64,000 bases of DNA from Onchocerca lupi (Eukaryota; Nematoda; Chromadorea; Rhabditida; Onchocercidae): contig JAOVVO010000239.1 in the NCBI GenBank assembly GCA_028564675.1, positions 42,471-106,470 on the forward strand. The letters run 5' to 3'. The notes under the pieces are model-generated. The model was not told the origin of the DNA. It saw only the letters and a program-made list of their open reading frames with translations, and made no database searches. A program made the position numbers and the translations under genes. This document shows, piece after piece, positions 39,401-51,053 of the stretch; the first letter of the stretch is position 1; the number at the start of each line of letters is the position of its first letter.

Positions 39401-42400
39401 TATGATTTAGTTAAAATCATCCAATAGCAACAAAAAAAAAAAAAAAAGATAATCAAATTTTAAAATTAATTTCTTTCAGAAATCTTCTCCATTCCTTCTT
39501 AATTTAATCTCATTCTTTGGATCATTTCGTTTAAAAAATTTATCAAATGAGTCAATTAATTCTGGCACAAATCGAAATATTTGAAATGAAACTTACAAAA
39601 TTACAATATAGAAGTTTCTGCAAAAAAGTTTTTTCGTAAGTTTTGCACAAATCAACAATTTCCACAGTAGCATGCGAAGTTTTTGGTGCAACTTCAATAA
39701 ATGAATGATTAATGTTTGATAAATTATCATTGAATTTCGATTGAATATGTTTGCTCGAATTTCCAATTTCATTTCTTCCAAACCAATAAGATCGCTATAA
39801 TAAGCAGTTAATAAATTTGTTCAATAAATTTAATCGTACTTAATTTTTAATTCAAATTTACTAACAAAATTAAAATGGATAAAAAAAAGCATTCATTATT
39901 AAATGTAAAATTTTCAGTATTTTTGAAAAATTTTGAAAATTCATTTACATTTAAAAACCAACAAAGAATGTTAATTTATTTATTTTAGAATGAACTTAAC
40001 TTTCAAGAGATAATAAATAATCTACACGTTCGTTATCAACAAATGGATAGATCTTATCAGTAAGATAAAAATAGTAAGTGTTGAGTATTTGATAGGTTAA
40101 TAAATTGGCTAATTATTTTTGTACTTGATAGTTTTGCATCTTTATTTCAAATAATAAAATAATGATAAAATAAAATTCACTTGTAGGAAGAAATATGGTT
40201 TCTGTGGTACTCCATCAAAGCCAGGATTCACTGCTTCAACATACCAAGTTATGATAGCAAAAATGATAAGATCAAAGATGAGCATCAAGATGAAATGACC
40301 CACTGCTAGAGGTTCATCCGGTGTTGGATTTGCAAATAATTGAGACCAGGTTGTTCCGTAGCCTAGAATTGAAAAAGTTGCAAAAAGTTTAAAGATGGAA
40401 AAATTTGGAATGAAGTATAAGATTTTCGTCATAAAAAAGTTGGCTCAAGTTCAATTTTACGAACTAAGATTTGTCGATATTCGAGAACTTTGAACCTGAA
40501 CTTTGAACTTGAATTTATCATCACTAAAATCTGATTTTTATAATATGAAATATATCGAAGACATATATCATATCTGTGTTACAATTTTTAATAACAAATA
40601 AGCAATTCATATTTTTTCATTTGTTGATAGTAACTTCTCGAACGGATTACGGTAATTATCGTCGAGAGTACAAAAGTGTAATGCAGAAAAGTTTTTAAAA
40701 TTTTTTCCAAAAAACATATGATAAAATACTTTCAAATTATGTAATTAATTATTGAAAGACGATTTAATTTTGTTAAAAGTTTGAAAATATCCTAATCTCA
40801 ACTGGAAAGCTTTGAAATCACCGAAATTTCAATTACTAAACTTGGCAGATAGCAGTGTAGCTTGGGAAAAATCTGAAACATTCAATTGCTAAAATTCAAT
40901 AATTAAAAATTAGTAATCAATTTTTTCTTCTAATTAATTTATTAATTATTAATTTCAGGTAATTCAAAGGAGAAAACTAACCGAATGTTTCATGTTGACA
41001 CATAAAACCTAATGCATATGTGAGTGCAATATCCGGATTCAGAGAGTTCAACAAACGGATGAAAGGTGAAAAAGGTGAAATTAAATCTTTAACATTAAAA
41101 AGTAAATGCCAACCATATAATACGACCCATATAAATGGTATAATTTGCATTGCAGCAGCACCTAATTAAATTAATTCGAAAATTTTTAAACTAATTAAAT
41201 TTGAATATTCCGGAAAAGTTTTAAATTGAAATTTATTAGTTTGAAATTTTTCAAGAAATATTTTTATAGATAAAGAGGAAAAACAAAATTTTAAGTTGAA
41301 AATAATTTTGAAATTTCCCGCCCAAAAAAAAATGTTTGTAGATAAAAAAGCAAAAAAAAAAACATTAAAATACCATAGTTTACGTAATATTTTTATTTTA
41401 TGAGAAAAAATATAAAAGAAAGTGTATTAAATTTCAAAAATTTTTTTCCCTCACTTTTAATTATTTTTTTAAATTTTAAATTTTTATCATTTTTTTTTCG
41501 AAATTTCAAAGAAAAAACTTATTTACCGGAATGAAGAAAAACTGAAGCAGCAAATGCCACATAAATAACATTTAATGCATAGAGCATAAATAAAACAAAT
41601 GCTACAGTAGGATCACTTCTTGGTGTGATAACATAATAAAGTGCGGATAAAATGATCACAATCACTGATAATTTGATAAGATTACTTATGAAATACGAAA
41701 GCCACAAGATCCATTGTGATAAGCCCATCACTTTCATATATGACTATAATAAAATTGATATTTTCGAAAAACAAAATTTTTTTTTAACATTATTTTGATT
41801 TAATGAATATGATAACTTGATATGATATGATAACTCGTATGATAATATGACAACATGTAGCTTTTTACTGGAGCATAATTAAAAATTATAAGAACATTTT
41901 GCTTCCAACATTTATTAATCAGATAAATTAAATTTAGGTAAATTGTATGAAAATAGTCAACTTCAATCAAATTTTCGAATTATTAAATTAATTACCAAAA
42001 ATTGAATTAATCATCAGATTTGTAGAATGCTTAATTTTCAGTTTAAGGAAAGGTATTGTTTTTATGATCATTTCGATGATTTCAATGATTATCTCATTTT
42101 TATGATTGTTTAATTTACTTAATTATTTAATGCTTGATTACTTAATTATTGCTTGATTAATGAAAAATTAAAGTTAATTATTTGACACTTCCACTATTAT
42201 ATTTACAGCATCTTTAACGATGCAATAAAATATACATAAGAATTTTCACAATTAATTAATTAGAATTAATTTAATTTTAAATAAACCTTCATTTGAGTTT
42301 CTTTCTCGATTACAATTGTACGTGTAATATAGATAACATTGATTAAAAACGAAAATGCAACAACGGTAGATAAGAAGTATACGGCAAGTTCGATGATAAG

Positions 42401-45400
42401 ATTTTTATAAGGTGGATATGGAAAACGTTGAAGCTAAAAAGATTAATTCGATAATTCGACCAAAAAATCGATAATTCGATAATTTGGCGATTGAACAACA
42501 ATTAGTCTTTTAAAAATTAGTAAATCAATAGTAATGATGAAAATTTCAGTTAGAAAATTTCTCAAATTTCCATTTGTATTCCCGAGAGTTACCATGAAAG
42601 AGAAATATATTAAAATAACACTATCATAGTCATATTAGCAGTAAATTGAAAATTTTTGAAGTTTTTGAAATTTTCAAGGCAAAATGATATTTGCTTCTTT
42701 TTTTTTTTTCGCAAAATTATGCTTTCGTAATTATTCGAAGTAATTTTGCTATAATATGCTTTCAAAAAGTAAATCAATAAATAATGCAAATTTAATTACG
42801 AAATTAATGATATAATTGTAGTTTTTGATAAGCTACCATTAAGATTGAATTATTGGTTGTATTTGCTAAAGAAATATTCGATAAATATTGTTGTATTGCG
42901 ACATCAATTGCTTTTTGCAATGTTAAAAAACCTTCTTGCCAATAACCTGCAAAAAAAAAGGAAAATTTTAGCTTTCTTATTTTTATCAAATATTTGAAAA
43001 TAATTACTATTAATGATAAAATTCATGATAATTGTTATATATACACACTAATTTTTATATACAATAATTTTTTAATAAATTATATTTAATATTTAGGAAT
43101 AAAAACTCAATGAAATGGCATTCGATAAGTTAGGAAATGATAAGTTGTTGTTCGAATTACTTACAGTAATCGCTTACAGTAAGGCGTATCACGATGAAAA
43201 TAATCTACTGTAACTGTTTTACAGTAATTTTATTAATAAAAATTTAATTACCAGGATTTCCACCGCTTGGATTTATTGCATGCAAAGGTCCAATACGAAC
43301 AGGTATAGCAAATTTAGCATTTGTATTCCATGGTAATAAAGTACTTAGTGTTGGTAGATAACGACGTTTCGTATTTGATAATCGAATTGTATAACTGATA
43401 GTATCAGTTGTATTGATTGAATTAGCGAATTGTTCATCGAAAACAATTCCACCTATAGTTGTTGCAAGTTTTATAAATTTTTATGAATAATTAATTATTT
43501 GTTCAGATGAAAATAATCATCTATCATTTCAATTAATTTTAAAAATTTCAAATGAAATAATTTTAATCAATAAAATTCTGATGAAGTTTTGATCAGGAGG
43601 GATTTTGGTAAAGTTTTAATCAATAGAGATTCTGATGAAGTCTTGATCGACAGGAATTCCAATGAAATTTTAATAAGTAAAGATTTCTGATGAAGTTTTA
43701 GACAATAAGGAATCTGATAAAGTCTTGACTAATAGGTCTTCTAATAAAATTTTGGTCAGTAGGAATTTTGGTAAAATTTTAATTAGTAGGATTTCTGATG
43801 AAGTTTTTTTTTCTAAGACATCAATTTGAAATATAAAAATTAAGAAATTAAAATTTGATAGTTTTTAAATTTTTAAAAAAGAAAGGTTCATTTTTAAATA
43901 ATTAAAAGGAAATTATTTATATGTGAATAAAAAATTGTGGAGAATTTTTGCTTATGAAAAAATAAAAATAAATTAAGTATTAAACAGTAAATAATTAATG
44001 ATATACCGATGATAGGATTGTTGCATCGTGTTTGTGATAATGAATTTGTCATATATCTCACCAAATCATTTTCAGTTTTTTTCGCTATAAATTTAGATTT
44101 AAAATTTACGATTGAAGGATTATAAATTAAATAATTAATTAGCAAATTTTAATAGCTAAAATATCTCTCTGTTAGTTAATTTTTCATCTTAAAGAAGAAG
44201 AAAAGCTAAAACTGATAGTGATATTATATTATCAATTTCAATTTCATATTCATTTTGATAATTCATTTTCTGCTGTTAAAGCTTAACACAATATGCTTAT
44301 ATGTGAATGGTTTGTCTAAAAAAGAGCTTAGAAAAAAGAGTAAATTCAGTGAAATTCTGAATAAATTTATTGGAGTTAACTATCAAATTATTTGATTTAA
44401 TCTATTTATTAATAAGTTTGTTGTATAGAATAAAAAATCTTAATTCAATTAATAAAAATTTTAGATTCATTTTAATTAGCTACTAAAAAAAAGATGATAT
44501 TTAATTAGACTTAATTAAAATATTCAAGAGTAAATTTTATCAAAAATTTGCAAATTCTTTTTTAATATTTTTATCATTAATAAAATATTCAAAATGGATT
44601 GTTTTTGGATGAATTTTATTTCAGTATTTAAAAGTTACGTGTAATTTTCGCTGTGGAAGATATTTTAAGCGCCATTTCAGGATTTAATTTTGGGAAGGAA
44701 TCAAATTTCATTAATTGCCCAAATAATTCATCATCTTCCAATTGTTCATTCAAATCCGAACTTATGAATCGTTTCTGTATGCAAATGATAAATTCTTGTA
44801 TTATCAATTTAGCAAATGTTAATAATTTATCACCAAAATGATCATATTTATTAATCTATAATAAGTGTTATCACTAATCCATTATCTATTATCAGTAGCA
44901 GAAATTTGCTCAATATAAATTATTCAATGGAAGTATTTTAAAAACTAATCTATTCCAACTCTGTAAAATTGAACAAATCGCTTACTGATAACTGGATAAA
45001 AGAAAAGCGATCTTTTAACCTGAATAATTTGCATAATTTCATCAATAGCTGGATTAGTTGGAGTGTAAACAATTTCCAAATCAATATTTGCTGTAATATT
45101 GTTATCATTAAATTGTCTGGTCACATTCAAAAATATGCAATCATCATTCAATGTTTTACCACTTATGATATATTGTGTGTCAACAATAGTATCCTGAAAA
45201 TGATATAAACAAAAAAAAGTAAATTTAATCAATAAATAGTTTCTAAAAAAAATAAAATTTGCAAATTAATGAAATGTTTTGGCAATTCCTGAAATTTTAA
45301 TCATATTTTTACACTTAATTTGATTATTTTGGGATAAAATTCGAAAACATGATTAATGATTCATTTTAGTGACTAAAAATTAATTTATTTTATTAATAGC

Positions 45401-46038
45401 GATTTTTCATTTTTGTAATTAATGATTGTTTTATCATTAATATGATTGATGATTATTTCTGAGGATAAATTTCGCATTATCTTTTGCGATAATTTTCGTA
45501 ATCTATTTTGAATAAAATTTACAACGAATATTTTTGAGAAATCTGGTGGCATGATCAAATCAATGATTGACCCTTGAACTATCCATGGCTTAAATGTTGT
45601 TGATTGATGTGAAAGTTCGTATTTATTTCGTAGCTAAAAATATTTTATGAATCAATTCTGATAAGAAATGAATCATGAATTAAAAATGCGAAATTGCCAC
45701 AGAGCAATAATTTCTGACTATAATTAAAAATAAATCAAAGATCATTCTTTAAGCAAATATTCGAAAATGGTCAGTTAAAATTGCCGATAAATTTTATAAA
45801 AATAAAAATTTAAAATTGATGAATTTAAAGTTTTCATTTTTTGAAAAAAAATTTATAAAAAAAAACAAAGTTTTTTAAAACTAACCGCAATCATTAAGCC
45901 AAATGTAGTACCAATTAGTAGTAATGGAACGATAAATTCTAATGTTGTAAATATTGGTGAACGAATTTGTTGAAGTAAATTCTTCCATAGTAATAATTTT
46001 AATTGAGCAAATCGTCCATTGTGTTTTTTTAGCGCCAT
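21422..46038 (-). CDS. Full-size ABCA-type ABC transporter
   Basis: ATP-driven lipid transporter or floppase of the ABCA family. It has 37 exons and 1805 residues, and every junction is in phase. Exons 5' to 3': 46038-45886, 45633-45523, 45193-45020, 44855-44639, 44084-44007, 43452-43252, 42946-42837, 42433-42287, 41743-41527, 41161-40982, 40362-40181, 39794-39597, 39139-39022, 38746-38592, 37970-37821, 37462-37382, 37119-36990, 36747-36576, 36110-36012, 35904-35819, 35578-35451, 35220-35057, 34548-34446, 34065-33984, 33879-33779, 33522-33349, 33032-32916, 32598-32445, 31951-31727, 30865-30690, 30128-29936, 29595-29483, 29332-29145, 25140-25011, 22191-22058, 21832-21730, 21595-21422. The order is TM1, a large first extracellular domain (about residues 55-350), then the TM2-6 bundle with KVMGLSQWILW. 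NBD1 has Walker A GQNGAGKST near 681, LSGGQKRK near 778, VVLLDEPTSG near 798 and H-loop TTHYMDEAD. A second membrane half follows. NBD2 has GINGAGKTT near 1526, SGGNKRR near 1626, LLLDEPTTG and TSHSMEECEAL. All catalytic motifs are intact. The acceptor of exon 34 (at 25141) is not AG. CED-7-like, ABCA1-like and ABT paralogues cannot be separated by eye. Confidence 0.95.
22361..24050 (-). mobile_element. Degenerate Helitron with Pif1-like helicase, in ABCA intron 34
   Basis: Minus-strand translation between about 23880 and 23050 gives the C-terminal part of a Helitron Pif1-like helicase, broken by frameshifts and stops. Recognisable pieces are LITNMRVKLQNDRSNELF, AIFAAKNKDI, EAVIYSAEYLNSIDSP, VPIIMLRNINQPKLCN, VVEATILTGSFKGEDVLSS, MDMPFQF, and finally INKAQ-QSLELCGLDLDTYF with SHEQLYVVCSRVGKANNL. 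On the same strand the sequence then reaches GTACCAGCTAG followed by T at 22361-22371, matching the CTRR 3' terminus of Helitrons inserted into an AT target. I could not place the 5' TC end, so the upper boundary is open and may reach 24800. The element is dead as a protein source. Confidence 0.88.
22648..22915 (+). repeat. LTR-like dispersed repeat, copy A (within Helitron region)
   Basis: Starts AATTATTGTAAACAAGG and is about 75 percent identical over some 65 bases to 55430-55500. It ends near an AATAAA motif (22906-22911). It lies between the helicase end and the CTAG terminus, so it is either an insertion into the Helitron or part of its 3' region. The LTR interpretation is inference. Confidence 0.45.
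24308..24645 (-). pseudogene. Protein-like open stretch, possible captured gene fragment
   Basis: An open frame of about 112 codons reads through FRSANRVYLHRVNVEMS, KIEACENCPSLILRSDNQ, LFLFDVLQAS and KKGLFELISCVPSINIHY and ends LVLL-stop. It has no ATG at its start, and a TGA closes the frame just above 24645, so it is not a complete gene. The pattern CPSLILRSDNQLFLFD resembles a beta-propeller blade but I cannot name a family. Its position just 5' of a Helitron helicase on the same strand fits a fragment picked up by the element; an unrelated pseudogene is equally possible. Confidence 0.4.
25141..25142 (-). other. Non-canonical 3' splice site (TTTCAT) of ABCA intron 33
   Basis: The family motif SGGNKRRLS requires exon 34 to start TGGTGGC at 25140: the preceding exon ends AG, completing a Ser codon. 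The intron then ends AATTTCAT where the nematode consensus TTTCAG is expected. The single mismatch is the invariant G (plus-strand A at 25141 where C would be canonical). No AG occurs in the last 35 bases of the intron. The donor at 29144 is an ordinary GT (AG/GTTAGC). Confidence 0.85.
26023..28502 (-). CDS. ATP-dependent 6-phosphofructokinase (eukaryotic, tandem-domain)
   Basis: Phosphorylates fructose 6-phosphate to fructose 1,6-bisphosphate, the committed step of glycolysis, in the cytosol. Two exons, 27795-28502 and 26023-27669, separated by a 125-bp GT-AG intron: 784 residues, the usual size of metazoan PFK with a catalytic N-half and a regulatory C-half. Seen in the N-half: GGDAPGMN (54-61) and IGGDGSLTGA (146-155) for ATP, and GSIDND (193-198) carrying the catalytic Asp 196. 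MGRNCGYLAL opens exon 2. GHIQRGGSPSVFDR is the sugar-phosphate region. The C-half repeats the fold with NVGSPCAGCNAAV, IIGGFNAYH, ETMGNYCGYLA and GHTQQGGNPSPFDR. Here the catalytic Asp motif is replaced by TINNNVPGTG, as expected for an allosteric half. The ATG at 28502 follows a good acceptor (AATTTTGTAG, 28565) that could receive a spliced leader. The whole gene sits in intron 33 of the ABCA gene on the same strand. Confidence 0.97.
29661..29692. repeat. Short perfect inverted repeat in an ABCA intron
   Basis: AAAAAATCCTCCT and AGGAGGATTTTTT form 13-bp arms around a 6-base loop. It lies in the intron between the exons at 29595 and 29936. It has the look of a terminator hairpin, but this is a eukaryotic intron and no function is evident. 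Confidence 0.6.
32039..32148. repeat. 55-bp direct tandem duplication in an ABCA intron
   Basis: Two copies of GCATTAATTAATTATTCATC followed by TTTAA(A/G)TGTGACA(G/A)ACAAATGCGCTTAGGTGAC differ at two positions. Confidence 0.8.
43575..43808. repeat. 27-bp minisatellite, about nine imperfect units, in ABCA intron 5
   Basis: Units resemble ATTCTGATGAAGTTTTGATC plus AATAGGG and are 26-28 bases long. The alternating variants (TCTGATGAAG and TTTGGTAAAG types) suggest a higher-order 54-bp unit. It lies between the exons at 43452 and 44007. Confidence 0.8.
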
Positions 46039-48200
46039 TTAATTAATTTCGACTAGTTTAAGACAAAAAATTAGATTTCTTCCTTAAAAAAAGAGAAAAA
46101 ATGCAAATTTTGTATTTTTTTGAAATTTTAAAAAGAATTAAAAATCAAATCCAACGAAGATCAAATGCTAAACTTTATTCTCTTTTTGTCTCTCGCTCAT
46201 TTTTTTTTTTTTTTTTAAATGAATTTAACTTGAAAAACTAACAAACCACTACATCTTCATTAACTTTACTAAAATACAATTTCGCATGCTAAGAAATAAT
46301 TTTTTTTTTAAATTCCATTCATTCCAAATTTAAATTTAATTTACTTTCAATAGCTAATTTGCTTAGAAATACCAATTTGCTAATAATTTTGTTTTTATTT
46401 GAAATTAAAACTAAAAAATTGATAGGATTTTTGCCAAATTAGTAAAGCGATGATTACAGAAAACAATTTCTATCTAGAATGGAACGAAAAACCGAACAAT
46501 CATAAATTTTTTTATTCGATAACAAAAAAAAAAAAACAGATACAAATAAATTTATCTCGTAAAATTTTTATCAATTTATAAACAATTATCTTTGATAAAA
46601 AAAAAAAAAAAAAAAATTTTTTTTCGAAAACGATCATAAAAATATCTGTAAAATTTTAAATGATGATAGCAAATAAAATACTTCCTCATTAATGATTAGT
46701 ATCAGAAATCAATATCGCTAATGCTTATTTTTAATTTTTGGATACAATCATAAATTAAATTAACAATTAAAGCAAGCATAAGGAAATCTCGAAATAATTT
46801 ATCTTTATCATTGTTAATATTAAAATTATATTATGAAAATATGTATGTATGTAAATATAAAAATGAAAAAATTTTGTTAAAAATTAAATTATTAAACTTA
46901 ATTTTAATGCTACATTTTATGTTATTAATTCGAAATGAAAAAACTAACAAATTATTTTCATATAAAGCAGAAATATTTCATTGAATAATGAAAATATGTT
47001 AAGTGAGGAATTGCAAAAATTAATTCCCATAAAAATTCCGCATCTTTTTTTTTTAACTGAAACATGGTAAAAAAAAATATGCAAATTTGGAATATTCTAG
47101 TGAAATATGCAAATTTTGGATAAAATAATTTTTCAACTCAAATTGAACATTTTAAAAATCAGAATTCATACCTATAATTTACAAATATTAAAAATAAAAG
47201 TTTTTTCTTTTAAGCATAAATTTTTTTCTTGTTGAAAGGTTTTTTTTTTTTTTCAAATTTTAAATCAAATAATTACACTGAACTCGATGATTGTTTGCTA
47301 GAATTGTTGCAATTTTTGCAAATGTAACTCTTTTGTCATAAATGAAATGGTTCGAGAAGAAATTCGACCTTTTTCGAAATTTTCAACAACTTTTCAAATT
47401 TTTTTTAATAATATTTTGTCAAATGAAAATAAAATAAATAAATAAATTTGTACTTGAAATATTTATCAACTTTGGGAGTTAAAATTCATAAGGTATTTCC
47501 ATTTAGCAACATTTGTTAGAAATTAATTTTCATTTTAATAAATTAATGAAATTAAGTAAAATCGAACTAAATTCGAATTTAATTCGAAGCCAATTTTGCA
47601 TTTTTTTTCTTTTTTTTTGCCATAAAATATTTTAGCAGTTTTTTTTATAGTAATTGCATATTTCAGAATATTACAGAACTAAATTTTAATGTTGTAGCAA
47701 TTTTATCAAATAACTTTGAACAATATTAATTATTCGGAAATTTCCATTCTTACTGTAGCACTAATTGCTAATTGCATCGAAAAATTCCAGATATTTTAGC
47801 TTTATGATAAGATAAATATTGATAATATTTGATCAAATTCTTGAGTATTATCACTGTCGTTATCACAAACTATCATTACAATCTTCAAGCATTATCACAA
47901 TTATCAATCGCCATTCTGCTCATCCATATTTTCAAGTCTCATAATCAAGGAGTGTAAAAGGAAAAGTTAGCATTAAACGACGATACGTTATTTTAAAATT
48001 TTGAAGTTTATTTGGAAATTGATATATGGAAATTGCCAAATCAAACTTTATCAATTATAAATGAATCCGGCAAAGAGTTTATCATTAAAGCAACTTTGTT
48101 GATAAATTAAAAAAGTTTATCATTAAATTAAAAAAGTTGATAAATTTGATCCAAAAATAAACAAATTATGCTTGCCATTTCAACGAACTTTTCGCGTATT
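46039..48200. other. 5' flank of the ABCA gene, no gene seen
   Basis: Extremely AT-rich, with many A and T homopolymer runs (46199-46216, 46598-46626). No open frame has protein-like composition. It presumably carries the ABCA promoter; no particular element can be singled out. Confidence 0.6.
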
Positions 48201-48223
48201 TATTTTCATACAATAAAAATTGT

Positions 48224-48418
48224 TTACTTCAAATTATAAAAAATTTTATGGCATATATAAGTTCTTGAATTACGTGAATTACGTGAACTCAATTTCTCGA
48301 ATTTCTCAATCAATTCACGTAATCTATACGGACTTTCCATAACGTCACATACTGATCGAAGACGAGACACTATGCTATTACAAGAGACAAGAAAGCAATG
48401 AAAGACACAAAAGAACAT
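48224..48418 (-). CDS. Candidate small secreted peptide (uncertain)
   Basis: A 64-codon open frame begins with a hydrophobic stretch MFFCVFHCFLVSCNS, which could be a short signal peptide, and continues with a polar, helix-prone segment around PYRLRELIEKFEKLSS. An acceptor-like AACTTCAG lies 25 bases upstream of the ATG, and upstream is a pyrimidine-rich, less AT-rich tract (48480-48600) with TATATAATC, which could be a promoter. A short overlapping ATG frame precedes the start. The GTAATTCACGTAATTC near 48275 could be a donor, so the true C-terminus may differ. No family recognised. Confidence 0.3.
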   Translation of the reverse strand: MFFCVFHCFLVSCNSIVSRLRSVCDVMESPYRLRELIEKFEKLSSRNSRNSRTYICHKIFYNLK

Positions 48419-48717
48419 CAGTATGAGAAATAGCAGAACATTGTGTGCTGAAGTTCGGATGGATTAGATTATATAGTGGAGTGAACTGGTGATTGAGAGT
48501 GATTGTTGATAGTGTGGTTCAGGAAGAGATATTAGAGAAAATTACGTATTTTAGAGTGAGGAGCAATATATATGAGATGCGGAATGGTAAGAGTGATTGA
48601 GAGTAATAAGATGTCTTTTTTTTGTGGATAATTTAGAGAATGATGATATTGATTAGAGAGTAAGAAGTTGTTAATAGCTTTCTTGCGGCTAATTTTATTA
48701 CATTTTCAAATATTCCT

Positions 48718-48929
48718 AATCGAGAAAAGGAAAAGATGGCAATGTATGAGTCATCGAGTGACCTTTGCGTTACATTGATAATACTCTCAATGCAAAAGTG
48801 AGTCATTTTAATTGCAAATTGTTTACGTATTGATTGGTTTATTATCACATTAACTGGTAATTCTATACTATCGTTATCAGTAATAGTAAGTGCTATTGAT
48901 TGCATCATATTTTTCAAACTAGCCTAGAA
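48718..48929 (-). CDS. Candidate isolated exon (uncertain)
   Basis: The minus strand is open from an acceptor-like TTCATTCTAG through SLKNMMQSIALTITDNDSIE, ELPVNVIINQSIRKQF and SFSRLGIFEN to a possible donor GTAATAA, about 70 codons. Base composition is more even than in flanking DNA. It may be an exon of the same unrecognised gene as the small frame at 48224-48418, or a chance frame. Confidence 0.25.
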
Positions 48930-49335
48930 TGAAACGTTAAGATATAAGACTTAAGCAATTCATATTTACTGAGGTATTTTTTTTTTTTAAATTAATATTT
49001 CAATGAATTTTTATCAAAAGAAAAAATTCAGGACTTTCAATTGAAATGCTAATTTTAATCAATGATAACTTCTAAAAAATTCAAAGTTTTATCATATATT
49101 AAAATTGGAGAACTGCATTGGTCTGTTTGATGTTACGAGTAATAACTTTCAACTATAAGCTTAAAGACGAAAACATTGATTTAGAAAGATCAATACTGAT
49201 GGAAGTTACGTGTCAACAAGGTCAAGTTCAACTTTAGGTTCAGTTGATGTCTTGAATGTAAAATGGACTGATATGATTGATATGCATATGATATTTGAGG
49301 AAAAAATGATAAGTTTGTTGCAGGTAAATGGTAAA

Positions 49336-50253
49336 ATGACCGCATATGGACATGTGGCTGGCTTACCGATTGAATGCTTAAGCATTGCCGTAGAGCTTCA
49401 TAAAGAACAATATGTGGATGAAAATGGACAACAGGTCAATCATATATTGTTCTCCAATTAACATTAAGCATAATTATTTTAATTAAATTTTCTTTCTTCG
49501 ATTAACCTGGTGAATCGAGCTAATTTGCATAATTCAACACACTCTCTTTTCTTTTTTGTAAATCAAATGACTGGTCGAAATTTATGTTGAATTACATTAA
49601 ATATAAAAGATATCTTTAGCTTTTCAATTCGAAACTCTATTTGTAATTTCTATTTGTATTTTTTTTTCCATTTTAGGTTCTTCGTGTAGGTTTCAAAATT
49701 GGGGGTGGTATCGATCAAGATCCAAGTCGTGCACATTATCCATACCCCGACAGCGTAAGTTTCTGTAGCTTTCTAGATCTATTATATTTGATTTTCATTA
49801 CAGTTTGATGAAAGTATATATCCATTCTTGTCAAAATATTAAATTTCACGGAAATTTGTTTTTTTGTAGGGAATTTACATCACGCAAATTGAGCCCAATT
49901 CACCAGCAGAACGTGCTGGACTTCGACAACATGACAAAATACTTAGGGTAAGCACTTTCCAATATGCAGTAGGAAACTTTCATCACTAGTAGTGCAGTTT
50001 ACTGTCTTCATTATTACGGTTACATATTATAATTCGAAGTCTGAAGAAAAGCTCATAATATTACCAGTTATCATTGATTTGCAAAACTGAAATTTACTTC
50101 TGGTCATTGGTTACTTCAACGTGGTGAATTTACGATGTGTTTTAGGTAAATGGTAACGATTTCACTATGGTAACTCACGAAAAGGCTGTGAAATATATCA
50201 AAAAATATCCAGTACTTCATATGCTTGTTGCTAGAAAAGATGTTCCCGGCTGA
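49336..50253 (+). CDS. Single-PDZ protein, TAX1BP3/TIP-1 family
   Basis: A small cytosolic protein consisting essentially of one PDZ domain. In other animals this family binds C-terminal ligands and acts as a scaffold antagonist, for example on beta-catenin and Rho pathway partners. Four exons in phase: 49336-49434, 49677-49754, 49870-49947, 50146-50253 (120 residues; the human protein has 124). The carboxylate-binding loop reads LRVGFKIGGGIDQDPSRAHY, with the insertion typical of this family. It is followed by GIYITQIEPNSPAERAGLR, DKILRVNGNDFTMVTHEKAV and LVARKD. The ATG at 49336 follows a strong acceptor TTGTTGCAG (49323), a probable spliced-leader site. The frame is open upstream only from a GTG, so 49336 is preferred. 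Confidence 0.93.
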
Positions 50254-51053
50254 ATTTCATAAAGAATATAATTGTAATGAAACTCTTGATAGATTTTTCA
50301 TGCTTTATCTTTTCTCCTTGCTTCAAAATCCCTCCCGCCATTAATTGTTAAGAAAAAACATTCAAACAACGATTAGAAAGGTGGGGAATGACGGCTGAAA
50401 GAAGAGATAAAGAATTATTTGAAAAAAATTGGATAAACAAATAACCCAAAAAAAAGAAAATGGTTTTATTCATATATTAAAATTTCGCAAAAAATAAAAA
50501 AACATGAAGAAAATAGATGATCTATTTTCACGGCGTTAAAACATTCCAGTTACTGGAATGTTTTAACGCATTGATTTATTAAAACATTCTAATTATTGGA
50601 ATGCTCTAATGTCACGATCTGACTCATAATCTATGCAGAAATGCTTCGCTATTATTTAAAAACTAACACCTTTCGAATTTCTAACTTTCATTTGTTAAAG
50701 TGGATGACACTAATTTATTCCACAAAGCTATTTTTGTTATCAAGAAGACAAACTGTTCACAGCAAATTTTATCGTTTTTCGCTTTCCTTTAATGGTTGGC
50801 CGCCATTATTTGCCGAGCAGATAGTATATGTCTGTTGAAATGAATTTTTTCAAGATTTTTCACTGCCTTTTTCAATATTTTTTTATAACAGTACGAAAAA
50901 TGTAATATTCGTAAAGTTCGCTGAAGAGTCTCATGCAAACATCTTGATCAGTCTCACTTAACAGAAAGTTGCTAGTATCTGAGTGCTTCTTGTAATATTG
51001 TGAATGGCATAACGATCTTTCACTGCATATCATTAATGTTATGGTCTCTTTTA
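50254..51053. other. Intergenic between the convergent PDZ and rhomboid genes
   Basis: Contains the presumed 3' UTRs of both genes and the paired hairpins. The open frame at 50641-50838 has a plausible length but no recognisable content or splice context. Confidence 0.6.
50533..50610 (+). repeat. Two consecutive hairpins in the 3' flank of the PDZ gene
   Basis: The first is perfect: GCGTTAAAACATTCCAG, a 3-base loop, then its exact complement (50533-50569). The second (50578-50610) is an imperfect version with the same AAAACATTC core. They lie about 280 bases past the stop codon. Confidence 0.75.

Noticed and set aside
21422..46038. Two separate half-size ABC transporter genes flanking PFK
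   Set aside because: Both flanks carry complementary parts of a single NBD2 and the phase agrees across the PFK-bearing intron, so one gene is the simpler model.
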